A stretch of DNA of 12,261 nucleotides from Candidatus Gastranaerophilales bacterium (GTDB lineage: Bacteria > Cyanobacteriota > Vampirovibrionia > Gastranaerophilales > Gastranaerophilaceae), in the NCBI GenBank assembly GCA_947628355.1, contig CANQZO010000030.1, positions 1-12,261 of the forward strand. Direction: 5' to 3'. Made by a program: the position numbers and the translations under genes. The notes below the pieces were generated by a model. The model searched no databases, was not told where the DNA came from, and saw nothing but the letters and a program-made list of their open reading frames with translations. Below are positions 1-6,636 of this stretch, one piece after another (within the stretch, counting starts at the first letter, position 1; each line of letters begins with the position of its first letter).

Positions 1-786
1 GGGTTGATGTTTTTTAGCCTGCTCAAATAAATCTCTTACCCTCGAAGCACCAACACCGACAAACATTTCAACAAAGTCTGAACCGCTTATGGAGAAAAAC
101 GGAACTCCCGCTTCTCCTGCTACTGCTTTTGCCATTAATGTTTTACCCGTTCCCGGAGCCCCAACCAAAAGTACGCCTTTAGGTATTTTTGCTCCGAGTT
201 TAATGTATTTTTCACCGTTTTTAAGAAAATCAACTATTTCTTCTAACTCTTGCCTTTCTTCATCAATACCCGCAACGTCATTGAAAGTTACCTTTACTTT
301 ACTGTCCAGCATCATTTTTGCTTTGCTTTTTCCGAATGATAATGCCTGCGATCCGCCGGTTTGTATCATTTTTGCCATTATAAATAAAAACGCAATGATT
401 AATATTATCGGGAGTGATGAACCTATAATCCCCATAAATGATGAATTTTCATTATTATTTTGTATTTCTACGTTAACATTATTCCCTTCTAATGTAGGAA
501 TTAGTGTATTATCATTTGAAGGAATATTAACTTTGTATATTAATTGCGCCGTTTCTCTTTCTTTACCGCCCACAGTGGTTTTTATTGAATTATCAACAGG
601 ATATGCAGTTAATGTATCTTTCCCTACTATAACTTTATTTATCTGAGCCGAACGCACTTTTGATAAAAACTCGGTATATGATAAATCCTTTGTCGAGGTT
701 GTCGGCCCGCCAAGCATAAGTGCTATAAATATTAACACCAATAAGCCTACCATAATCCATATTCCAAATGAGCGATTTTTATTCAT
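1..786 (-). CDS. ftsH: ATP-dependent zinc metalloprotease FtsH, N-terminal part (cut by window edge)
   Basis: Membrane-anchored AAA+ protease that extracts and degrades membrane and short-lived cytosolic proteins. The visible 262 residues start at an ATG preceded by AAGGA six bases upstream. A first membrane segment lies at about residues 8-27, then an extracytoplasmic domain, then a second segment at about 118-140. The AAA module follows, with the family's VTFNDVAG element near 166-173 and the Walker A motif GAPGTGKT at 209-216 (Lys215). The frame stays open to base 1, ending at FEQAKKHQP just before the expected Walker B, so the ATPase second half and the HEXXH protease domain lie outside the window. 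The gene follows manC by 50 bases and appears to have its own promoter in that gap. Identification is secure from the AAA module and topology. Whether the protease half is intact cannot be seen. Confidence 0.97.
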   Translation of the reverse strand, partial: MNKNRSFGIWIMVGLLVLIFIALMLGGPTTSTKDLSYTEFLSKVRSAQINKVIVGKDTLTAYPVDNSIKTTVGGKERETAQLIYKVNIPSNDNTLIPTLEGNNVNVEIQNNNENSSFMGIIGSSLPIILIIAFLFIMAKMIQTGGSQALSFGKSKAKMMLDSKVKVTFNDVAGIDEERQELEEIVDFLKNGEKYIKLGAKIPKGVLLVGAPGTGKTLMAKAVAGEAGVPFFSISGSDFVEMFVGVGASRVRDLFEQAKKHQP

Positions 787-811
787 TTTTTATCCTTTTT
801 TATTTTTTTAA

Positions 812-840
812 ATTATACCATTTTTTATAGAATTAATTAA
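812..840 (-). promoter_or_regulatory. Candidate extended -10 promoter for ftsH
   Basis: On the minus strand the manC-ftsH gap contains TGGTATAAT (bases 820 to 812), a perfect TGnTATAAT extended -10. The hexamer 17 bases upstream is TTAATT (840 to 835), a poor -35 match that overlaps the manC stop codon; extended -10 promoters tolerate this. The predicted start near 805 would give a short leader of about 19 bases carrying the AAGGA ribosome site. ftsH could therefore be transcribed independently of manC. In DNA this AT-rich a chance match is possible. Confidence 0.5.
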
Positions 841-2219
841 ACCCTGCCATACTTATCTTCATATCTTATAATATCATCTTCCGATATATAGTCGCCTTTT
901 TGCACTTCTAAAATTTTTAGTATGTTTTGTCCCTCGTTTGCAAGTGAATGCTTTGATTTTACGGGAATATCAATACTTTGACCTTTTTGCAGTTTTACCT
1001 CTTTTTCATTTGTTTTAACTGTTGCAATTCCGTCTAATATTACCCAATGCTCTGACCTGTGATTATGCGACTGCAATGATAATCTTTGACCTGCGTTAAC
1101 TGATATTATTTTGGTCAGCCATCCCTCGCCCGTGTTCAATACCGTATAATATCCCCACGGACGTATTACAGTTCTATGGGTTTCCAGTAAATTTTTATCA
1201 TGTTTTTTGATTTCCGCAATTAATTTATTCATTTCTTGAAGTTGTGATTTATCAGCGGCGAAAACTGCGTCTTCTGTTTCTACTATTATTTTATTGTTTA
1301 CATCAGTTACACAAATAAGTTCCTTTGATGAATATATAAACGAATTTTTTACATTTTCCGTTAATACATTTCCCTCAATAAAATTGGAATTTTTATCTTT
1401 AGAACATTTTTCATAAAGCGCATTCCAAGACCCCAAATCCACCCATTGTGTCTGTGCTTCAACCATTACTAAATTTTTTACTTTTTGTATTACCGCACTG
1501 TCTATTGAAGCAGATATAATATTTTCATAATACTTGTAATCTATTTTCAAATTCTTATCAAACATTTCTTTATTGAAGTTTTGACATACTTCAGGTGCAT
1601 TTTTCTCTATTGCTTCAAGTAAAACGGATACTTTAGAAACATATATTCCGCTGTTCCAATAACAATTTTTGTTTTTTGTATATTCCAATGCTTTACTATA
1701 ATCGGGTTTTTCTTCAAACTTTTCAACTTTTTTTCCGCCTTGAAAATCATCACCCGCAATTATATAACCGTAACCCGTTTCAGCATAACTCGGTTTTACA
1801 CCCATTGCGGCTATAAACCCTTTTGCCGCAATTTTGGTCATTTTATTCAATGCTTCTTTTAATTTTTCTTCATTTTTTACTTTAAAATCAACAGGCATTA
1901 TCACTACTGTTTCATCACGCTTGCTTTTTATATACATCAATGCGGAAGCAATTGCCGCAGCCGTATTTTTTTGCATGGGTTCTAATAATAATTGCAGGTT
2001 TTTATCAATTTCATTTAATTGCAATCTGCTTTCCTGCGCAATTTTTATATTCGCTGCGGTAATTATATTTTTAGCTTTGGTAACTTTTAAAGCAAACTCG
2101 CAAGTTCTTTGTAACAGTGATTTTTCTTTATTCAGTTTTAAAAGTGATTTAGGATTAATCTCCCGCGACATAGGCCACAATCTTTCGCCTAATCCGCCCG
2201 CTAATATTATAAATTTCAT
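837..2219 (-). CDS. manC: Bifunctional mannose-1-phosphate guanylyltransferase / mannose-6-phosphate isomerase (type II)
   Basis: Makes GDP-mannose from mannose-1-phosphate and GTP and, through its C-terminal cupin, interconverts fructose-6-phosphate and mannose-6-phosphate. GDP-mannose feeds capsule, lipopolysaccharide or other surface glycans. The 460 residues match the usual ManC/AlgA/XanB length. The nucleotidyltransferase domain begins with the signature AGGLGERLWPMSR and PK at 23-24. It continues with FEEKP at 168-172, WNSGIY at 188-193 and DLGSW at 261-265. The type II isomerase cupin starts near RPWGYY (353-358) and carries QSHNHRSEHW at 383-392, with the likely metal-binding histidines. 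The ATG has AAGGA six bases upstream. No other surface-sugar genes lie beside it, so its end product cannot be told from context. It is divergent from the MerR-like gene and probably shares control with it. Confidence 0.95.
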   Translation of the reverse strand: MKFIILAGGLGERLWPMSREINPKSLLKLNKEKSLLQRTCEFALKVTKAKNIITAANIKIAQESRLQLNEIDKNLQLLLEPMQKNTAAAIASALMYIKSKRDETVVIMPVDFKVKNEEKLKEALNKMTKIAAKGFIAAMGVKPSYAETGYGYIIAGDDFQGGKKVEKFEEKPDYSKALEYTKNKNCYWNSGIYVSKVSVLLEAIEKNAPEVCQNFNKEMFDKNLKIDYKYYENIISASIDSAVIQKVKNLVMVEAQTQWVDLGSWNALYEKCSKDKNSNFIEGNVLTENVKNSFIYSSKELICVTDVNNKIIVETEDAVFAADKSQLQEMNKLIAEIKKHDKNLLETHRTVIRPWGYYTVLNTGEGWLTKIISVNAGQRLSLQSHNHRSEHWVILDGIATVKTNEKEVKLQKGQSIDIPVKSKHSLANEGQNILKILEVQKGDYISEDDIIRYEDKYGRV

Positions 2220-2300
2220 ATATTATCCTTTACTATCTATACTACCACATCAACTTTATTTCTCAAATTGAAAAGATATGTAAAGATAACTCAATGAATA

Positions 2301-2330
2301 TTAACATTTTATTCAAATAAATTATATAAT
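2301..2330 (+). promoter_or_regulatory. Candidate promoter of the MerR-like gene
   Basis: TTAACA (2301-2306, five of six matches to the -35 consensus) and a perfect TATAAT (2325-2330) are separated by 18 bases. Transcription would begin near 2337, about 39 bases before the ATG at 2376. This is the best-formed plus-strand promoter in the window and it precedes the only plus-strand gene. Confidence 0.6.
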
Positions 2331-2349
2331 ATTCTTAACAATATGTTAG
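2321..2349 (-). promoter_or_regulatory. Candidate promoter of manC, sharing a palindromic -10 with the divergent gene
   Basis: ATTATATAAT (2321-2330) is a perfect palindrome, so TATAAT is also read on the minus strand (2326 to 2321). Seventeen bases upstream on that strand is CTAACA (2349 to 2344), four of six matches to the -35 consensus. Transcription would start near 2314 and give manC a leader of about 95 bases. A weaker alternative nearer the gene is TTGAGA, 19 bases, TATAGA. manC is the first minus-strand gene after a plus-strand gene, so some promoter must lie in this region. Confidence 0.4.
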
Positions 2350-2350
2350 G
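2334..2350. promoter_or_regulatory. Dyad symmetry, candidate operator
   Basis: CTTAACA-ATA-TGTTAGG is an inverted repeat with six of seven positions paired. It spans the predicted start site of the MerR-like gene and covers the predicted -35 of manC, so a protein bound here could affect both promoters. The half-site core TTAACA also occurs as the plus-strand -35 at 2301-2306. Binding by the neighbouring regulator is a hypothesis based only on position. Confidence 0.35.
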
Positions 2351-2375
2351 CTTTTTATAAAAAAGGGGATTTTTT

Positions 2376-2897
2376 ATGGGTTTATCAGCAGTTGAAAATA
2401 TAGAGGATAAAGAATTTTCACCTAAAGAAATCAGAGATTTACTCGGTGTAGATAATTCTACTATTCAGGAGCTTTGTAAAATAGCTGACATTAAACTTAA
2501 AAGAAATGAAAGAGGTCTTACTTATTTTACTAAAGATGATGCTGATTTACTTTCCAAAGTTTCATCGGAAAACAATACGGAAGTTTTACACTCCAATCCT
2601 ATTATGAAACATCCCCGTTATGTTTCAAGTTCGTCAGTTTCCAGATTAATTGATTCCTTAAAGGAAATGGAAAAATCAGTTACGGATAAAATGGCTTCCA
2701 TTTTGGATGAAAAACTTGACGGCATGGATGATGTTGTTATGGAACTTATTAGAGTTAAAACCGAAAATGAAACTTTAAAATTTAAAATTAATGAATTAAA
2801 TAAAGAAAGTTATAAACTAAAAAAAGAACTTAATTCTTTTAAAAAAGTTCCTTTCGGGTTTTACGCCAAAACTTCGGTTAATGATAATAAATTTTAA
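2376..2897 (+). CDS. MerR-type helix-turn-helix protein with C-terminal coiled coil (RacA-like architecture)
   Basis: Predicted cytosolic DNA-binding protein of 173 residues. Residues about 13-60 read as a MerR-type winged helix: FSPKEIRDLLGV starts the first helix pair, followed by a recognition-helix region and a wing ending near YFTKDDADLL. After a serine-rich linker (about 64-88), residues about 90-157 form a strongly charged, heptad-rich stretch of Lys, Glu and Leu that should be a coiled coil. There is no ligand or metal-binding cysteine pattern like that of classical MerR sensors. The order, winged helix then long coiled coil, resembles Bacillus RacA, a chromosome-anchoring protein, but homology is not shown. 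AAGGGG seven bases upstream supports the ATG. It is the only plus-strand gene, divergent from manC, and its stop directly abuts the nagA stop. It could be a local regulator or a nucleoid/chromosome-organising protein. Confidence 0.8.
   Translation: MGLSAVENIEDKEFSPKEIRDLLGVDNSTIQELCKIADIKLKRNERGLTYFTKDDADLLSKVSSENNTEVLHSNPIMKHPRYVSSSSVSRLIDSLKEMEKSVTDKMASILDEKLDGMDDVVMELIRVKTENETLKFKINELNKESYKLKKELNSFKKVPFGFYAKTSVNDNKF
2819..2854 (-). terminator. Candidate intrinsic terminator of the nagA-end operon, antisense within the MerR-like gene
   Basis: Read on the minus strand, AAAGGAACTT (2854 to 2845) and AAGTTCTTTT (2831 to 2822) pair over ten positions with one G-T wobble. The loop is 13 bases, and the run of seven T ends at 2819, partly inside the stem. 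It lies about 44 bases beyond the nagA stop and inside the 3' end of the plus-strand gene. The stem is AT-rich and only moderately stable. On the plus strand no T run follows, so it would act mainly on minus-strand transcripts. Confidence 0.42.
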
Positions 2898-3827
2898 TTA
2901 AACTTTAACTTCTTTTATAGTATTATCATCATTCCAGTAAACTTTTAAATTATTTGAGAGTTTGTGATAGTCTGCTTGATTTATTGACGTGCATTTTATT
3001 GCATCTTCAAACTTTAAAATGCCTTTATCCGTAACATTTTTTACAATATCACATAAAAGCATGGCACTGCCTGCAATAGTTGAGTCTTTATTTACAAGCA
3101 TGTTATTTTTTTTATATATTTTTTGTCCCGCAAAAATCATCTCATCATCATCACTGTGAGCTAAAGGAAGCGCATCACTTATCAATAAAATTTTATTTAA
3201 GTCTTTTTGTTTTATTGTTATTTTTATTACATCATCACTTACGTGAATTGAGTCTGCTATTAATTCGACATAAACTTCATCACTTGTTAAAGCTGAAACA
3301 ACACTTGAAGCGCCCCTGTGCGTAAAATTTCCCATAGCATTATATAAGTGTGTCACTTGATTTATCCCTTTTAATTCTGTTCCTATTGAATGACCGAGGG
3401 ATACTTTCACTCCGTTTCTTTTCAAATAAGAAACGAATTCACCGTTTTTATCAAATTCGGGTGCTATTGTTATTATTTTGATAAGTTCATCTTCTATTTG
3501 TTTATATATATTAATATCTAATGGCTGAATATATTTTTTTTCGTGTATACCGCTTTTGTCGGGATTTATAAAAGGACCCTCCAAATGAATGCCTGCGATT
3601 TTAGCGGTATTTTGTTTTTGTCTTGATTGGACTTCTTTTATTACTTCAATTTGCTTTTTTATTTTTTCAAGGCTGTCAGTCATAAGAGTCGGAAAAAACC
3701 AATCAACTCCGCATTTATAAGCGAGTTTTTCCGCACATTCTTCAAGTTTCTCCGCGCTGCACCGCATAAAATCACACCCGAATGCGCCATGTATATGCTG
3801 TTCTATAATTCCGTTTGTTTCTTTCAT
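2898..3827 (-). CDS. nagA: N-acetylglucosamine-6-phosphate deacetylase-like amidohydrolase, unusually short
   Basis: Probably removes acetate from N-acetylglucosamine-6-phosphate in amino-sugar or cell-wall recycling. Active-site elements of the family are present in order: HIHG at 11-14, HLEGPF with Glu83, SLGHS with His146, THLYNAM with His160, His195 and LISDA with Asp218. These correspond to the E. coli residues Glu131, His195, His216, His251 and Asp273. The protein has only 309 residues against about 380. It starts right at the HxH strand, so roughly 48 N-terminal residues are missing. The C-terminal segment after Asp218 is about 18 residues shorter, lacking the usual GxIxxGxDAD element. 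Both missing parts belong to the beta-sandwich domain. The start is firm: its ATG overlaps the rpe stop as ATGA. No nagB is visible. A related sugar amidohydrolase with another substrate is possible. Confidence 0.82.
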   Translation of the reverse strand: MKETNGIIEQHIHGAFGCDFMRCSAEKLEECAEKLAYKCGVDWFFPTLMTDSLEKIKKQIEVIKEVQSRQKQNTAKIAGIHLEGPFINPDKSGIHEKKYIQPLDINIYKQIEDELIKIITIAPEFDKNGEFVSYLKRNGVKVSLGHSIGTELKGINQVTHLYNAMGNFTHRGASSVVSALTSDEVYVELIADSIHVSDDVIKITIKQKDLNKILLISDALPLAHSDDDEMIFAGQKIYKKNNMLVNKDSTIAGSAMLLCDIVKNVTDKGILKFEDAIKCTSINQADYHKLSNNLKVYWNDDNTIKEVKV

Positions 3828-4471
3828 TTTTGCCTCAATGATTTTATTGCCGAATTTATATTTTCGCTTTTAAATATGTAATTGCCCGCAACAAGCGCAT
3901 TTGCGCCATAATCTGTACAAATTTTTGCCGTTTCTTTGTTTATACCGCCGTCAACTTCTATTATAAGATTTTCCGGGGCTATGTTTTTTATTTCTTTAAT
4001 TTTAAGCGCGCACTCATCCATAAATTTTTGACCGCCAAAGCCGGGCTCAACCGTCATTACAAGCAATAAATCCGCATGCGGTAATAAATCTTTTATTTCA
4101 TTTACTTGTGTTTTAGGTTTTATTGATATTCCCGCCTTTTTACCTAACGTTTTTATTTGATTAATTAATTCTAAAGATTTTCCTTTCGCCGCTTCATAAT
4201 GAAATGTTATTATGTCCGCCCCCGAGAGCGCAAAATCATTTATATATTTTTCGGGATTATCTATCATCAAATGAACATCAAGCGGTATATTACATACCCG
4301 TCTTATTGATTTTACAACAGGTGCTCCGATTGTAAGATTAGGCACAAAATGTCCGTCCATTACATCTATATGTACCCAATCAGCGCCTGCAATTTCAAGA
4401 CGATTTATTTCACTTTTCAAATTGGCGAAATCACTTGACAGTATTGAGGGAGCTATTATAACTTTATTCAT
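3824..4471 (-). CDS. rpe: Ribulose-phosphate 3-epimerase
   Basis: Interconverts D-ribulose-5-phosphate and D-xylulose-5-phosphate in the pentose phosphate pathway (and the Calvin cycle in autotrophs). The 215 residues form a single TIM barrel of normal length. Family motifs are complete: APSILSSDF at 7-15, VHIDVMDGHFVPN with His34 and Asp36, DVHLMI with His67, EPGFGGQ at 142-148 and VDGGI with Asp174. Asp36 and Asp174 are the expected acid/base pair, and the histidines bind the metal. The ATG is preceded by a strong AGGAGG lying inside the last rnc codons. The gene overlaps rnc by 8 bases and nagA by 4, so coupling on both sides is likely. Confidence 0.97.
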   Translation of the reverse strand: MNKVIIAPSILSSDFANLKSEINRLEIAGADWVHIDVMDGHFVPNLTIGAPVVKSIRRVCNIPLDVHLMIDNPEKYINDFALSGADIITFHYEAAKGKSLELINQIKTLGKKAGISIKPKTQVNEIKDLLPHADLLLVMTVEPGFGGQKFMDECALKIKEIKNIAPENLIIEVDGGINKETAKICTDYGANALVAGNYIFKSENINSAIKSLRQK

Positions 4472-5195
4472 TTTCCTCCTTATCTATCAATTTCAGCTTT
4501 ATTAAAGCCTCTTTTGCCGCTTGTTTTTCCGCTTCTTTTTTTGTTTTTCCGCGTCCTTGTCCCAAAATCTCACCTTTATAGCTTACCGTTGCTTCAAACT
4601 CTCTTTTATGTGCCTTGCCTGTTTCTCCCGTTAATTTATATTCCGGCAAATCTTTATTTTTGCTTTGTGTGTATTGTTGTAACAGTTCTTTGTAATTGTA
4701 ATATTCAATGGTTTCTTCGTCAAACCCTGTCGGGATATCATTATACAGTCCGTAAATAAATTCTTTTACACTGTCAGCACCGCTGCTTTTATATATTGCA
4801 CCAAGCATAGCCTCCATTGCACATGCTTTTATTGATTCCTTATTACGTCCGCCGTCTTTTTCTTCGTGTTTACCAAGTTGTATAAATTTGTCTATACCGA
4901 TTTTTTTTGCTAATCCTGCCAAAAAATTATCACTTACCAGTCTGCTTCTTATTTTAGTAAGTTTTCCCTCATCATAGTCAGGATATTTATCGTATAACAA
5001 TTCACTTACATATAACCTTAAAACCGAGTCGCCAAGGAACTCCAGCCTTTCATAATCTTTTCCGTTTTCATTTCCCGCTTCAAAATTAAATGAAGAATGA
5101 GTTAAAGCCTCATCAGCTATCTCAAAGTTTAGATATTTTAAGCCTAAAATATCTGCCAACTCTTTTAATTCTTCTATTCTAGCTGCAGATAACAT
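4464..5195 (-). CDS. rnc: Ribonuclease III (catalytic Asp replaced by Cys)
   Basis: Cuts double-stranded RNA in rRNA maturation and mRNA turnover. The 243 residues have the usual two domains: an RNase III catalytic domain (about 5-155) with signature ERLEFLGDS at 49-57, and a double-stranded-RNA-binding domain (about 167-237) ending in the KTKKEAEKQAAKEAL helix. Relative to E. coli RNase III there is a constant offset of 11: Glu38, Glu41, Asp45, Glu65 and Glu117 become Glu49, Glu52, Asp56, Glu76 and Glu128. The position of the metal-site Asp114 is Cys125 (codon TGT at 4823 to 4821) in KACAMEAMLGAIY. Everything else looks intact, so the enzyme is probably functional with a modified site, though reduced activity is possible. 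The start overlaps the end of cdsA by 17 bases, with only a weak ribosome site, which suggests coupling to cdsA. Confidence 0.95.
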   Translation of the reverse strand: MLSAARIEELKELADILGLKYLNFEIADEALTHSSFNFEAGNENGKDYERLEFLGDSVLRLYVSELLYDKYPDYDEGKLTKIRSRLVSDNFLAGLAKKIGIDKFIQLGKHEEKDGGRNKESIKACAMEAMLGAIYKSSGADSVKEFIYGLYNDIPTGFDEETIEYYNYKELLQQYTQSKNKDLPEYKLTGETGKAHKREFEATVSYKGEILGQGRGKTKKEAEKQAAKEALIKLKLIDKEENE

Positions 5196-6075
5196 TTAAT
5201 ACTTTCTTCACTAAATCAGCTAACATATTAAAATCTATACCCGTTAAAATAAAATATTTAATGTAATAATAAGCAACGGGGACTGAAAATAAATAACTGT
5301 CTGCCCTGTCTAAAAACCCGCCGTGCCCGGGAAGCGAACTGCCCGAATCTTTAACTCCCGCATCTCTTTTTATTAAAGACTCCGACAAATCGCCAAGCTG
5401 AGCCATTACTGTTATTATTATGCTTAATACTACTGAGTGATAAAGTGATATTCCTATAAGTAAACCTATTATTACTCCTGTAATAACCGCAAATACTCCG
5501 CCCGCGATTGCACCTTCTATCGTTTTTTTAGGACTGATTACGGGGGATAATTTATGTTTTCCGAACCTTATTCCGAAAAAGTATGCCGCAATATCGGTTA
5601 CCAGTATTACAAAAAATATAAATAACAGGAAATAAAGCCCCTGTTTAAAACTTATACCAAATAAATTTACTTCGGGACCTAACTGCCTTACTAAAAACAC
5701 ATGGCAAGGCATCCACGCAATAAGAAAGCCGAGGATTGTTGTAGCTACATTTGCTATATAAGGCTGGCGGCCTCTGAACAAAACCGCTAAAAACGAACCA
5801 ATTGTTCCGCACAAAAGAACAAGAGGAATTAAATTATCATACCCGCTTGCCGATATTAATACCATTGATACCGAAGTTATTAATATGACTTTAAAAAACG
5901 GCAAAAAACCTTTATTGTGCAATATATCTGCATATTCTTTTGACGCGGTTATAATAAATAACAACAATAGAGCAAGCAGAAATTTTCCGCCCGCAAGTAT
6001 ACAGCCAAATACAAGTGCACCGACTAAGAAGCCCGTTATTATTCGGTTTTTTAATATATTGCCGACAACAGCCAC
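5179..6075 (-). CDS. cdsA: Phosphatidate cytidylyltransferase (CDP-diacylglycerol synthase)
   Basis: Integral membrane enzyme that makes CDP-diacylglycerol from phosphatidic acid and CTP, the branch point for bacterial phospholipids. The 298 residues contain about eight hydrophobic segments. The family signature is complete at residues 233-259: it runs from SLIKR through KD, then LPGHGGFLDRAD. The conserved SPKKTIEG element lies at 181-188 and QLGDLSE just before the signature. The start codon is GTG at 6075, sharing one base with the frr stop (TAGTG). The nearest ribosome-site-like GAGG is about 13 bases upstream, so reinitiation after frr is probable. Placement after pyrH and frr is the order seen in many bacteria. 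Confidence 0.96.
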   Translation of the reverse strand: MAVVGNILKNRIITGFLVGALVFGCILAGGKFLLALLLLFIITASKEYADILHNKGFLPFFKVILITSVSMVLISASGYDNLIPLVLLCGTIGSFLAVLFRGRQPYIANVATTILGFLIAWMPCHVFLVRQLGPEVNLFGISFKQGLYFLLFIFFVILVTDIAAYFFGIRFGKHKLSPVISPKKTIEGAIAGGVFAVITGVIIGLLIGISLYHSVVLSIIITVMAQLGDLSESLIKRDAGVKDSGSSLPGHGGFLDRADSYLFSVPVAYYYIKYFILTGIDFNMLADLVKKVLNVICS

Positions 6076-6635
6076 TATACCGTTAATACCTCTTTTTCTT
6101 TTTCAGCGGATAAATCATCAGACATTTTAATATATTTATCTGTAATTTTTTGGATTTTATCTTGAGCATCTTTTACCATATCCTCAGATAAATTTTCTGA
6201 TTTTTCTATTTTTTTAACATCATCTGTCATATCACGTCTGATATTGCGGATTGCAACTTTAGTATCTTCGCAAACTTTTTTTACGTCTTTGCAGATTTCT
6301 TTTCTTTTATCAGTCGTTAACGGAGGGAATACCAATCTGACAACAATACCGTCAGAGCTTGGATTAATACCCAAATCTGCTTTAACCAATGCTTTTTCAA
6401 CATCCTTTAAAATTGTTTTGTCATAAGGAGCAATAACAAGAGTTGTACCGTCTTGAACGCTTACCTGCGACAATTGTCTTAACGGAGTAGGGGTTCCGTA
6501 ATATTCAACCAAAACTTTATCTAAAATCATCGGATTTGCTCTGCCCGTTCTTATTGACGCAAACTCTTTTTTCATTTGCGCAATTGCTTTTTCCATTTTC
6601 TCAGTGCCTGCCGTGTATATTGCATCAACTGCCAT
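6075..6635 (-). CDS. frr: Ribosome recycling factor
   Basis: Works with EF-G to split post-termination ribosomes so that subunits can be reused. The protein is 186 residues, the normal length, and nearly colinear with the family. It has the N-terminal helix with IRTGRANP near 28-35, the beta-rich domain II with YYGTPTPLRQLSQ (45-57), and LVFPPLTTDKRKE near 101-113. The C-terminal helices include RNIRRD (130-135), containing the conserved Arg that contacts 23S rRNA. A very good ribosome site (AGGAGGT) is embedded in the last pyrH codons and stop, and only one base separates the two genes. Confidence 0.98.
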   Translation of the reverse strand: MAVDAIYTAGTEKMEKAIAQMKKEFASIRTGRANPMILDKVLVEYYGTPTPLRQLSQVSVQDGTTLVIAPYDKTILKDVEKALVKADLGINPSSDGIVVRLVFPPLTTDKRKEICKDVKKVCEDTKVAIRNIRRDMTDDVKKIEKSENLSEDMVKDAQDKIQKITDKYIKMSDDLSAEKEKEVLTV

Positions 6636-6636
6636 T

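Noticed and set aside
89..646. Plus-strand frame of 185 residues
   Set aside because: It is antisense to ftsH, whose minus-strand frame is continuous and carries clear AAA motifs; the plus frame resembles no family.
1834..2271. Plus-strand frame of 145 residues
   Set aside because: It is antisense to the start of manC and runs into the intergenic region; it lacks a ribosome site and its composition reflects the reverse complement of manC.
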